A stretch of DNA of 11,071 nt from Candidatus Wolfebacteria bacterium CG_4_10_14_0_8_um_filter_39_64 (GCA_002784365.1 PFKY01000062.1:1-11071), one strand, 5' to 3'; positions 1 to 6,791 are shown, counted from the stretch's first letter. The notes: generated by a model from the letters alone, not told the origin. A program made the numbers and translations.

Positions 1-1085
1 ACATCAATACTCCGGAAACGCTGATTTTCAACAAATCAAGGATTTTATACGGTTTTCATAAAACAAAAAAGCATATTTTGGAACAGAAATCCGCGGTTTT
101 GGTAGAGGGGCAGATGGATTTTTTGATGGCTTATCAGGACGGCGTTAAAAATGTAATAGCCACTTCGGGCACTGCCCTGACTTTTGACCATTTAAAAACT
201 ATCCGTCGGTTAGCCGAGCAATTGATTTTGTGTTTTGATAATGATGAAGCGGGTTTTAATGCGGTTGAAAGGGCCATTGATTTGGCTAATGCCAATGATT
301 TTAATGTTAAAATTTTAACTCTTCAGGACTTCAAAGACCCGGCCGAAGCAGCACAAAAATCACCGGGGGCATTAGCCGGACTCATTAAAGAGACCAAGCC
401 GGCAATGGAATTTTATTTTGAAAGATACCTTAAGGAAAAAGTTAAACTGGAGTTACCCGAGTTTAAGAAGAAAATCAGGATTGTTTTGGCTAAAATCAAG
501 AATTTAGCCAGCGCAGTGGAACGAGCTCAGTGGCTTAAAGAGCTTAGCCAAAGAACAAAAATTGAAGAAAAGACCCTGGCCGAAGAAATGGAACAACTTA
601 AGACGCTGAACTACGCAGAAAAAAACGCTGAACTACGCAGAAATAGTCCGCGTCAGTCCGCGTCCAGTCTGCGTGAGTCAGCGTGTAGTCGTCGCGAACT
701 AATTTGTCAGCGGTTGATTAGTTTGGCGATTTTAGACAAAGATTTTCAGGAAAGAATAAACGAACATCTGGATTATTTTTTAGAGGATTATTCATTGATT
801 TTAAAATGCCTGAGGGAAGAGGCAAAATTAGAAGACGAGCGGTTAAATAATTTATTGAATTTAATTTCTCTTCGTTCTTCTTTTGAATCCTCCATTCTTG
901 ATCCAGAAAAAATAGAAAAAGAATTTCAGGAATTGCTTCATCAACTCAGAATAGAGTATCTAAAAGAGAAAAGACAAGGGTTAACTGGCTTAGTAAAGGA
1001 GGCGGAAGGGACCGGGGATGAAACAAAAGTCGCTTCGGTGTTAAAGGAATTCAATGAGGTTTCAAAATCAATCCAAAATGCTTAG
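1..1085 (+). CDS. dnaG: DNA primase DnaG, 5'-truncated by window edge
   Basis: This is the C-terminal part of the primase that makes RNA primers for DNA replication. The reading frame is already open at the left edge (first complete codon at base 3), so the gene starts outside the window; the TTG at 78 is not the start. The first visible residues [17 protein letters not shown] match the family block just before the TOPRIM core. The TOPRIM acidic motifs follow: VEGQMD (Glu at 105-107; the family usually has EGYMD) and CFDNDEAG (Asp at 237-239 and 243-245; usually FDGDxAG), then a KDPAE block. The rest is mostly helical and charged, as expected for the helical subdomain and the helicase-interacting C-terminus. 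A repeat cluster at 603-696 is translated in frame in the linker between these parts. The gene ends in TAG and overlaps rpoD by 32 bp, keeping the classical dnaG-rpoD pairing. Identification is secure. Confidence 0.95.
   Translation, partial: INTPETLIFNKSRILYGFHKTKKHILEQKSAVLVEGQMDFLMAYQDGVKNVIATSGTALTFDHLKTIRRLAEQLILCFDNDEAGFNAVERAIDLANANDFNVKILTLQDFKDPAEAAQKSPGALAGLIKETKPAMEFYFERYLKEKVKLELPEFKKKIRIVLAKIKNLASAVERAQWLKELSQRTKIEEKTLAEEMEQLKTLNYAEKNAELRRNSPRQSASSLRESACSRRELICQRLISLAILDKDFQERINEHLDYFLEDYSLILKCLREEAKLEDERLNNLLNLISLRSSFESSILDPEKIEKEFQELLHQLRIEYLKEKRQGLTGLVKEAEGTGDETKVASVLKEFNEVSKSIQNA
603..696 (+). repeat. Repeat cluster inside dnaG coding sequence
   Basis: A 19-bp unit ACGCTGAACTACGCAGAAA occurs twice (603-621 and 625-643, 22-bp spacing). 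It is followed by five units of the form AGTCnGCG(T) starting at 645, 655, 666, 676 and 687, spaced 10-11 bp. The two halves are related in inverted orientation: the first 17 bases of the unit are complementary to 668-684, with 7 matches, 3 mismatches and 7 matches, so the block can fold back. It is GC-richer than the surrounding AT-rich gene. It stays in frame and adds roughly 31 residues rich in Ser, Arg and Glu. Its style is that of an intergenic repeat rather than conserved primase sequence. Confidence 0.8.
1043..1048 (+). promoter_or_regulatory. Shine-Dalgarno-like site of rpoD
   Basis: AAAGGA lies 5 nt upstream of the ATG at 1054, inside the dnaG 3' end. It favours this start over the in-frame ATG at 1078, whose nearest purine-rich GAGG is about 18 nt away. 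It is the only well-placed Shine-Dalgarno-like site I could find in front of any gene in the window. Confidence 0.6.
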
Positions 1086-2298
1086 AAAACGTAAAATTAA
1101 AAAAACCAAATCCAGAAAGAGGCGGGTAAAACGTCAGCTCAGACGGAAAAAGACCAAAAAAATCAGAAAACGAATTGATCTCAATAAACGCCATTGGCGA
1201 CCCAAAGCCGCTTCCAAAAAATTCAAATTTGACGAATCGGCGATTGACGAATTGATTAAAATAGGAAGGCCCCGGGGATTTGTCACCGATACAGAAATTC
1301 TCTCCAATTTTCCCCATATTGAAAACGACGTTCTTTTTTTGGAAGAGATTTATGACCGCTTGGAAAGAGCCAATATTAAAGTCGTTGAAACCAATCAATT
1401 AATAGAAATAGAAAAATCGGATGTCAGCGAAAAAGAACTAAAAGAGGCGACCAAAATTGACGAAATCAGTTTGCCGGACGCGGTCCAGATGTATTTTAAG
1501 GAAATCGGGAAAACGCCGCTTTTAACCGGGCCTGAAGAACGGGACTTGGCCAAACGGGCGGAGCACGGCGATGAAGAGGCCAGACAGCAACTTATCCGGG
1601 CAAATCTGCGACTGGTCGTTTCGATTGCCAAGCGTTATGTCCATCGCACTCCGAATTTGAATATTTTGGATTTGATTCAAGAAGGAAACATTGGACTTTC
1701 CAGAGCGGTTGATAAATTTGATTACCGCAGGGGGTTTAAATTCTCCACCTATGCCACTTGGTGGATTAGACAAGCGATTACCAGAGCATTAGCCGACCAA
1801 TCCCGAACCATCAGAATTCCGGTTCATATGGTTGAAACGATTTCAAAATACACCCAGACAAAAAGGAAACTGGCCCAGGAATTGGGACGCGAACCTTTAG
1901 CCGAAGAAATTGCCATTGAGATAGGCACTACCGTGGATAAAGTCCGCCATATCCAGAAAATCTCCCAGGAAGTGCTTTCCTTGGAGGCGCCGGTCGGAGA
2001 AGAAGATGAAGATTCCGTCCTTTCGGAATTCATCAAAGATGAAAAGAGTTTGACTCCGTCTCAACTGGCAGCCCAATCATTGCTTAAAAACAAAATCAAA
2101 GAAATTTTAGTTGATTTAACACCACGCGAACAGGAAATTTTGAGATTGCGTTTTGGTTTGGAAGACGGCATAACCCACACTCTTGAAGAGGTGGGGAAAA
2201 GATTCGGCGTGACCCGCGAGCGAATCCGTCAAATTGAAGCCAAAGCGCTGACAAAAATAAAAGCTCACAAAAAAGCAAAAGCGTTGGAAGAATACTAA
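1054..2298 (+). CDS. rpoD: Primary RNA polymerase sigma factor (sigma70/RpoD)
   Basis: This 414-residue protein is the housekeeping sigma factor that directs RNA polymerase to -10/-35 promoters. Residues 61-112 look like a region 1.1 fold. Region 1.2 starts at about 142 ([16 protein letters not shown]). Region 2 spans about 160-255 with the core-binding and -10-recognition blocks ([39 protein letters not shown]). Region 3 runs about 256-335. Region 4 runs about 340-405, including the helix-turn-helix [20 protein letters not shown] that reads the -35. Residues 11-40 form an unusual basic tail with 22 Lys/Arg in 30 positions. The start at 1054 has AAAGGA 5 nt upstream; an alternative at 1078 would remove only eight residues and keep most of the tail. 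It overlaps dnaG by 32 bp, so translational coupling is likely. A group 2 sigma is possible in principle, but the region 1.1 and dnaG linkage argue for the primary factor. Confidence 0.96.
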   Translation: MRFQNQSKMLRKRKIKKTKSRKRRVKRQLRRKKTKKIRKRIDLNKRHWRPKAASKKFKFDESAIDELIKIGRPRGFVTDTEILSNFPHIENDVLFLEEIYDRLERANIKVVETNQLIEIEKSDVSEKELKEATKIDEISLPDAVQMYFKEIGKTPLLTGPEERDLAKRAEHGDEEARQQLIRANLRLVVSIAKRYVHRTPNLNILDLIQEGNIGLSRAVDKFDYRRGFKFSTYATWWIRQAITRALADQSRTIRIPVHMVETISKYTQTKRKLAQELGREPLAEEIAIEIGTTVDKVRHIQKISQEVLSLEAPVGEEDEDSVLSEFIKDEKSLTPSQLAAQSLLKNKIKEILVDLTPREQEILRLRFGLEDGITHTLEEVGKRFGVTRERIRQIEAKALTKIKAHKKAKALEEY

Positions 2299-2304
2299 CT
2301 AATT

Positions 2305-2333
2305 TTGATTTTTTCCAAAGAATTTGCTATCAT
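2305..2333 (+). promoter_or_regulatory. Sigma70-type promoter for the DUF5667-like gene and alaS
   Basis: TTGATT (2305-2310) and TATCAT (2328-2333) are separated by 17 nt, with an extended -10 TG at 2325-2326. Matches to consensus are 4/6 and 5/6. Transcription would start near 2340, about 25 nt upstream of the ATG at 2366. The promoter overlaps the possible TTG start at 2324, which argues against that longer reading. Confidence 0.6.
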
Positions 2334-2365
2334 TTAATAAAGGTCACAATAAGATAATTAATTAT

Positions 2366-3211
2366 ATGAGTAAAATATTGGTTTTAGTATCGTTATTAGC
2401 GATTGGTTTTTGGGCAACAACCGCTTCGGCTTTGGCCCAGGAACAAACCAGTAAAGTGGATTTGGGTGTGGAAAACCCGGGTATTCTGCCAAGTAGTCCG
2501 TTTTATTTCTTAAAAGAATGGAGAAGGTCAATCACTAGGTTTTTTACCACTAACCCGGTAAAAAAGGCGGAATTGGAATTAAATGAAGCCAATGAGCGGG
2601 CGGCGGAAATTAAAAAATTGGAAGAAACTGCTCCTTCCAAAATTGAGGCAATCACTAAAGCGACGAACAATTATCAACAAAATATGGAGCGGCTAAGGGC
2701 GCGTTTAGAGCAATTAAAGCAAACAAGTGAAAATCCCAACGTTGATAAACTGGTGGAAAAATTAATTGACCGCTCAATCAAACATAACGAACTTTTTGAC
2801 AATTTAAAAGACAAATTTCAAGAGCAGACGGATTTGAGGAATAGATTAGAAGCCGGACAAGAGAAAATTAGCGAAGTGATTTCAGAAATTCCTCAGCGAT
2901 TCGAAAACGCAACCGAATTTCAGCAAAAATTACTTGATAAAATTCAGGATCTGCCCGATAGCCCGCTTAAGGAAGTACGGGCGGTTGAAATATTGAATAA
3001 AATTGAACAGAAATTATCGGGACAACAGGAAAAAATTCAAGAAGCAAAAGATAACTTGATTCAAAAAGCCGAAAACAAATTAAACGAATTAAACGAATTA
3101 CGAGATTTAAAAAGTACCGCCACGACAACGAATGCCAATACAACAATTTTAAGGCAGGAAATTCAAGAAAGAATTCAGAGAATCAAAGAAAAAATCAACG
3201 TTCAGCAATAA
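2366..3211 (+). CDS. Secreted DUF5667-like coiled-coil protein
   Basis: This is a 281-residue protein of unknown function. Residues 1-24 form a signal peptide: MSK, then a hydrophobic stretch of about 16 residues, then ASALA as a probable signal peptidase I site before QEQ. Residues 31-85 (DLGVENPGILPSSPFYFLKE, then a basic stretch and AELELNEANERAAE) match my recollection of the DUF5667 pattern, common in CPR secreted proteins. The rest is charged and helical, probably coiled coil, rich in Glu, Lys and Gln, with no Cys or catalytic motif visible. A longer reading from TTG at 2324 is rejected because the promoter covers it and it would put 14 polar residues before the signal peptide. There is no clear Shine-Dalgarno site. 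The stop codon overlaps the alaS start as TAATG, so the two are probably co-transcribed and translationally coupled. The family assignment comes from the N-terminal motif only. Confidence 0.8.
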   Translation: MSKILVLVSLLAIGFWATTASALAQEQTSKVDLGVENPGILPSSPFYFLKEWRRSITRFFTTNPVKKAELELNEANERAAEIKKLEETAPSKIEAITKATNNYQQNMERLRARLEQLKQTSENPNVDKLVEKLIDRSIKHNELFDNLKDKFQEQTDLRNRLEAGQEKISEVISEIPQRFENATEFQQKLLDKIQDLPDSPLKEVRAVEILNKIEQKLSGQQEKIQEAKDNLIQKAENKLNELNELRDLKSTATTTNANTTILRQEIQERIQRIKEKINVQQ

Positions 3212-5037
3212 TGTCCTCAGAGGAAATTCGCCAATCATTCTTGGAGTTTTTTAAAAAGAAGGGGCATAAAATTGTCCCTTCTTCGTCTTTAATTCCGGAA
3301 AACGACCCGACAACCCTTTTTACCGGCTCAGGAATGCAGCCGATGTTGCGTTATCTATTAGGAGAAAAGCATCCTCTTGGGAAACAAATTGTAGATGTTC
3401 AAAAATGTTTTAGAACCGACGATATAGACGAAGTCGGGGATAATCGCCATACGACTTTTTTTGAGATGCTCGGAAACTGGTCTTTGGGGGATTTTTTCAA
3501 AAAAGAACAAATTCCTTGGATTTTTGAGTTTTTAACAGAAACAATTAGTTTAAACCCGGAAAACATTTACGTCACTGTCTTCCGAGGCAACGAGACCCTA
3601 AAACTTCTTCGCGACGAAGAATCTGTTAAAATTTGGCAAGAAGTCTTTGGTAGAGTTGAAATTGAAGCAAAGGCTGTCGATTTTTCCGAGAGAGATGGCA
3701 TGCGGGGTGGAAGAATTTTTTATTATGACGAGAAAAAAAATTGGTGGTCACGCACTGGTGTACCAAATGAAATGCCCGTTGGAGAGCCAGGTGGGCCAGA
3801 TAGCGAAATATTTTGGGATTTCGGTGCTGAGCTTAAAATTCATGAAAAGTCAAAATTTAAAAACCAGCCTTGCCATGTAAACTGTGATTGCGGACGATTT
3901 TTAGAAATAGGCAACAACGTTTTTATGGAATATGTAAAAACAGACAGCAGATTTTCTTTGCTGCCGCAAAAGAATGTGGATTTTGGCGGTGGCCTCGAAC
4001 GGCTAGTGGCGGCTAAAAATAACGACCCAGATATTTTTAAAACAGATGTTTTCAGTGAATTGGTTGCAAAAATTCGCGAACTTGCCGGCGACATAAATGA
4101 TAACGCAATAAGAGTATTTGCAGACCATCTCCGCGCTTCCGTATTCTTAATTGCTGACGGGCTTAAACCTTCCAACAAAGAAGCGGGTTATATTTTACGC
4201 CGGCTTTTGCGCCGGATTTTGGCTTACACCGTAAAATATGATATTCACGCTGATTTGTTTCCGGCCAGCGTAGAGATTATTAAAGAAAAATTTGGAGAAA
4301 TTTATCCGGAAGTTAAAGAAACCAAAATGATTTTAGAAGTTTTAGAAGACGAAAAACAGAAGTTCCATGAGGCAATTGGCCGGGGAATTAAAGAAATAGA
4401 AAAATATCCAAAAATCACCGGTAAAGATGCTTTTTATCTTTATGAAACTTTCGGTTTGCCATTTGAATTAATTAAGGAATTGGCACCTAAAGATGCTGTA
4501 AAAGCTTTATCAAAGGGAGATTTTGATAAAGAGTTTGAAAAACATCAAGAACTTTCACGCACTGCTTCAGCCGGAATGTTTAAGGGTGGATTGGTTGATA
4601 TGAGTGAACAGACAATTAAACTTCATACTGCTGCCCATCTTTTGATGGAATCTTTGCGTCAGGTTTTGGGCAATCACGTGATGCAGAAGGGGAGCAATAT
4701 TACCGCCGAGCGCCTGCGTCTTGATTTTTCTCATCCGGAAAAATTGACCGCTGAAGAAATTAAAGAAGTTGAGGATTTAGTTAATCAAAAAATTCAGGAA
4801 GATTTGCTAGTAAAAATGGAAGAAATGAACCTGGAACAAGCAAAAAAGCAGGGTGCTATGGGCGTTTTTGAGGCCAAATATGGCGAAAAAGTTAAGGTCT
4901 ACAGCATAGGTGATTTCAGTAAGGAAATCTGCGGCGGACCGCATGTTCAAAAAACCGGCGAACTTGGTCATTTTAAGATTATCAAAGAAAAGGCCTCATC
5001 CAGCGGAGTGAGACGAATTAAGGCTGTCCTGGATTGA
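3211..5037 (+). CDS. alaS: Alanyl-tRNA synthetase, short form lacking C-Ala
   Basis: This class II synthetase charges tRNA-Ala with alanine in the cytoplasm and deacylates mischarged Ser/Gly-tRNA-Ala. Seen in the sequence: motif 2 at about 67-95 (CFRTDDIDEVGDNRHTTFFE), the pocket block GEPGGPDSE at 191-199, motif 3 GGGLERL at 259-265, the tRNA-recognition helices near 297-340, and the editing domain with H472/H476 (LHTAAHLL) and C574/H578 (CGGPHV). The spacing of the editing residues equals that of E. coli AlaRS H564/H568/C666/H670. The protein has 608 residues, whereas typical bacterial AlaRS has about 875. It ends right after the editing domain, so the oligomerising/tRNA-binding C-Ala domain is absent. 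A Cys-rich segment CHVNCDCGRF lies at 221-230. The start codon overlaps the preceding stop by one base (TAATG) with no Shine-Dalgarno site, suggesting reinitiation. Its TGA stop is the first base-triplet touching the inverted repeat beginning at 5037. Confidence 0.96.
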   Translation: MSSEEIRQSFLEFFKKKGHKIVPSSSLIPENDPTTLFTGSGMQPMLRYLLGEKHPLGKQIVDVQKCFRTDDIDEVGDNRHTTFFEMLGNWSLGDFFKKEQIPWIFEFLTETISLNPENIYVTVFRGNETLKLLRDEESVKIWQEVFGRVEIEAKAVDFSERDGMRGGRIFYYDEKKNWWSRTGVPNEMPVGEPGGPDSEIFWDFGAELKIHEKSKFKNQPCHVNCDCGRFLEIGNNVFMEYVKTDSRFSLLPQKNVDFGGGLERLVAAKNNDPDIFKTDVFSELVAKIRELAGDINDNAIRVFADHLRASVFLIADGLKPSNKEAGYILRRLLRRILAYTVKYDIHADLFPASVEIIKEKFGEIYPEVKETKMILEVLEDEKQKFHEAIGRGIKEIEKYPKITGKDAFYLYETFGLPFELIKELAPKDAVKALSKGDFDKEFEKHQELSRTASAGMFKGGLVDMSEQTIKLHTAAHLLMESLRQVLGNHVMQKGSNITAERLRLDFSHPEKLTAEEIKEVEDLVNQKIQEDLLVKMEEMNLEQAKKQGAMGVFEAKYGEKVKVYSIGDFSKEICGGPHVQKTGELGHFKIIKEKASSSGVRRIKAVLD

Positions 5038-5055
5038 CCCCGTTAGAAGTCTTGG

Positions 5056-5084
5056 AATAAAAAAATTTATTAAATTTTTTTATT
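5056..5084 (+). terminator. A/T-only palindrome after alaS, possible weak terminator
   Basis: AATAAAAAAATTTA (5056-5069) pairs perfectly with 5071-5084 around one central T. The descending arm ends in a seven-T run followed by ATTTT. It lies 19 nt past the alaS stop. The stem has no G-C pairs, so it is weaker than a standard intrinsic terminator. It could instead be part of the surrounding repeat element. Confidence 0.3.
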
Positions 5085-5101
5085 TTGGTATTTTGCTGAG
5101 A

Positions 5102-5130
5102 TTCATCCCGTGTAATGTCTCTGCTATAAT
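5102..5130 (+). promoter_or_regulatory. Extended -10 promoter within the inverted repeat
   Basis: TGCTATAAT (5122-5130) is a perfect -10 hexamer with the TGn extension. The -35 at 17-nt spacing, TTCATC (5102-5107), matches the consensus at only 3/6, which extended -10 promoters tolerate. Transcription would start near 5137 and read through the 187-nt fold-back element towards the gene at 5424. Confidence 0.5.
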
Positions 5131-5166
5131 CTACATATGCACCATTTCAGCAGACTTCTAACGGGG

Positions 5167-5198
5167 TTGAAATTTGATAAAATTTTTACTAATATAAA
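5167..5198 (+). promoter_or_regulatory. Possible second promoter before the fold-back element
   Basis: TTGAAA (5167-5172, 5/6 to consensus) is followed by TAATAT at 17-nt spacing (5190-5195, 4/6) or TATAAA at 20-nt spacing (5193-5198, 5/6). It would start transcription just before the fold-back element at 5214. AT-rich sequence makes chance matches likely. Confidence 0.3.
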
Positions 5199-5213
5199 GT
5201 GTAGGAATTAGAC

Positions 5214-5400
5214 GCGTTGTTTACATTTCGCTCGGCAGTCAAATCTCCAAAGTACCGGCTGTCCTTTGCCCCAGCGGGCAAAGGCAGCCTGCGCTCTCGG
5301 ATTTTTACTCCGACTAAAGTCGGAGACCATGCTAAAAATCCTGCGAGAGCTACTTTGGAGATTTACTGCCTTGCTCAAGATTAAAATACGTAAACAACGC
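5214..5400. other. 187-nt fold-back element, predicted three-way junction
   Basis: The ends are perfect 11-bp inverted repeats: GCGTTGTTTAC (5214-5224) and its complement (5390-5400). Further in, 5234-5254 pairs with 5351-5370 as 20 bp with one bulged C (5240). Then 5257-5271 pairs with 5276-5289 as a 14-bp hairpin with a CAGC loop and one bulge (5262). GCTCTC (5293-5298) pairs with 5345-5350, GGATTTTTA (5299-5307) pairs with 5333-5341, and CTCCGAC (5308-5314) pairs with 5319-5325 around TAAA. That gives about 67 base pairs in a Y-shaped fold. There is no U-run after it, so it is not an intrinsic terminator. It could be a structured leader RNA, a small RNA, or a non-autonomous palindromic mobile repeat; I do not recognise the family. 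Confidence 0.75.
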
Positions 5401-5423
5401 TCGGAATTCGTATAAGTAAAGAT

Positions 5424-6785
5424 ATGGCTAATATTCTAAAAAAACCGAAAAGAAAGAAAATGGTTGACATTATTCAGCCGATTTCCGTTCATTTAAAAGA
5501 TAAAGAATTTGAGCCGAAGAGCATTGAAAAGAATATTAAGGAGGACTTAAGAAAAATAGATAAACAGGTTGAGGAATTCACAAAAAAAGAAGAGAAACAG
5601 TTTAAAGAAGAAGAAAAACCGGAAAGAAAATTTAGACCGAAAAAATTTAGGATAAAAACCTATGTCTTTATCGGGCTGTTATTGGCGGTATTGGGAGGGG
5701 GAATTTATTCAGCAGTTGAATTCTTGCCAAAAGCGGAAATTAAAATTATCACTAAAAAAACCGAATGGAATTATGTTGATTCTGTAATCGCCGATAAAAA
5801 TATCACTAAAATTGACGTTGGCCAAAAACGAATACCGGCCGAAATATTTTCGATAAGAAAAAATTTCAATTTTTCTTTTCCAGCTACCGGCAAGAAAATA
5901 GTACAGGAAAAAGCCGGCGGCAAAATCATTATTTATAACGCTTACAGTTCTGAACCTCAACGATTGGTGGCTACCACCCGCTTTGCGACTCCTGACGGTA
6001 AAATTTTCCGTCTTGTTAAAGAAATCATGGTGCCAGCCGCCAAAATAGTTGAAGGAAAAATCGTTGCTTCCAGTATTGAAGCGACGGTGGTGGCTGACCA
6101 AGCCGGGCCGAAATACAATATTGAACCTGTCAGTCATTTTTCCATACCCGGTTTTCAGGGCTCGGCAAAATATCAGGGATTTTATGCCGAATCTAAAGAA
6201 GCGATGAAAGGCGGCTTTATCGGAGAAAAAGCTTTCCCCACCGAAGAAGATATTAAAAAAGCCAAAGAAAAAGCTAGTCAAGACCTCAGAGATTCCGTTG
6301 AATCTTTCCTGTCGCTCCAAACACCGCCGGAGTTTAAAATTATTGAGGGAAGCAAACAGTTTAATCTGTTAAAACAAGAAGTAAATCAACAGGTGGATGA
6401 AAAAAATAATTTCACGGTTTTTTCAGAAGCTGAATTACTGAATATTGCTTTCAAAGAATCGGATTTAAAGAATCTGATAGAAGAGACAGCTAAAGCCAAA
6501 TTGGGAACCAACTTTAAAATAAAAACCTATAACTTAGAATATGGAGTCGGTCGAGCCGACTTTAAACAAGGTCAAATTTCTTTTGCCGTTAATTTTCAGG
6601 GTGTTTTTGAAGAACCTTTCAATGTTGAAGATTTTAGGCAAAAATCCGTAACCAAAAGCGAAACAAACTTAAGAGCTTTAATTTCCTCTTTCCCTAATAT
6701 TCAAAAAGCCACAATTTCTTTCTGGCCGTTTTGGGTAAAAAGAGCACCGGATGATATTAAACGAGTAAAGGTGGAGGTGGAATAA
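5424..6785 (+). CDS. Single-pass membrane protein with baseplate-J-like region
   Basis: This 453-residue protein has a cytoplasmic, highly charged N-terminus (residues 1-78, Lys/Glu-rich, probably coiled coil around 30-68). One transmembrane helix follows at about 80-98 (VFIGLLLAVLGGGIYSAVEF), then a large extracytoplasmic part. Residues 164-262 show the pattern GGKIIIYNAYSS, TRFATPDGKIF, VPA, then G-YNI and FSIPGFQGSAKY, ending MKGG. From memory this resembles sequences annotated in CPR and Chloroflexi genomes as baseplate J/gp47 family proteins, as does the C-terminal ISFWPFWVKRAPDD block near 430-445. That does not prove a phage or injection role; the real function is unknown. No Shine-Dalgarno site is visible. 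Tandem TAA-TAG stops end it. The only upstream promoters lie in or beside the palindromic elements at 5037-5400, so any regulation probably acts through that leader. Confidence 0.75.
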   Translation: MANILKKPKRKKMVDIIQPISVHLKDKEFEPKSIEKNIKEDLRKIDKQVEEFTKKEEKQFKEEEKPERKFRPKKFRIKTYVFIGLLLAVLGGGIYSAVEFLPKAEIKIITKKTEWNYVDSVIADKNITKIDVGQKRIPAEIFSIRKNFNFSFPATGKKIVQEKAGGKIIIYNAYSSEPQRLVATTRFATPDGKIFRLVKEIMVPAAKIVEGKIVASSIEATVVADQAGPKYNIEPVSHFSIPGFQGSAKYQGFYAESKEAMKGGFIGEKAFPTEEDIKKAKEKASQDLRDSVESFLSLQTPPEFKIIEGSKQFNLLKQEVNQQVDEKNNFTVFSEAELLNIAFKESDLKNLIEETAKAKLGTNFKIKTYNLEYGVGRADFKQGQISFAVNFQGVFEEPFNVEDFRQKSVTKSETNLRALISSFPNIQKATISFWPFWVKRAPDDIKRVKVEVE

Positions 6786-6791
6786 TAGATA

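Larger units (their letters stand above)
5037..5167. repeat. 131-bp element bounded by 16-bp perfect inverted repeats
   Basis: The left arm ACCCCGTTAGAAGTCT (5037-5052) is the exact reverse complement of 5152-5167, with 99 nt between. Inside are a perfect 14-bp A/T palindrome (5056-5084) and a shorter 9-bp pairing (5094-5102 with 5144-5152, one G-T wobble), whose loop contains TGCTATAAT. The left arm begins on the last base of the alaS stop codon. No target-site duplication is visible, so a MITE-like origin is only a possibility. A folded mRNA 3' end or leader is the alternative. Confidence 0.75.
5038..5423. other. 386-bp intergenic region rich in palindromes
   Basis: No convincing coding sequence was seen on either strand. 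The gap contains, in order, a 16-bp inverted repeat enclosing an A/T palindrome and an extended -10 promoter (5037-5167), a second promoter-like sequence (5167-5198), and a 187-nt fold-back element (5214-5400). It ends 23 nt before the start of the next gene. If the promoters are active, the membrane-protein gene has a structured leader of roughly 220-290 nt. Confidence 0.8.

Noticed and set aside
78..1085. DnaG taken as a complete gene starting at TTG 78
   Set aside because: The frame is open to base 3 and the upstream residues match the DnaG block before TOPRIM; the gene is cut by the window edge.
1051..1398. 115-codon open frame on the minus strand opposite rpoD
   Set aside because: Phe/Gly-rich shadow of the conserved rpoD frame with no family resemblance.
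2324..2365. TTG start at 2324 for the secreted protein
   Set aside because: It lies within the promoter (the -10 is 2328-2333) and would place 14 polar residues before a clean signal peptide; ATG 2366 fits better.
3647..3880. 77-codon open frame on the plus strand within alaS
   Set aside because: Overlaps conserved AlaRS catalytic sequence in another frame and has no recognisable domain.
5035..5037. UGA recoding (Gly) as in Gracilibacteria/SR1
   Set aside because: No in-frame TGA occurs inside any of the conserved genes, and the alaS TGA falls where the editing domain ends; TGA behaves as a stop here.
5214..5400. Rho-independent terminator
   Set aside because: The structure is much larger and more branched than a terminator hairpin and no U-run follows 5400.
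5204..5408. GGAATT at 5204-5209 and 5403-5408 as a target-site duplication of the fold-back element
   Set aside because: The copies do not abut the terminal repeats (4 nt and 2 nt away) and a 6-bp match in AT-rich DNA is weak evidence.
5037..5423. T-box or other known riboswitch in the alaS downstream gap
   Set aside because: I could not find conserved T-box or riboswitch core motifs, and the downstream gene is not a synthetase or amino-acid gene.
5709..6320. 203-codon open frame on the minus strand
   Set aside because: It is antisense to the membrane-protein gene, rich in Phe/Ser/Arg as expected of a shadow of Lys/Glu-rich coding, with no recognisable domain.
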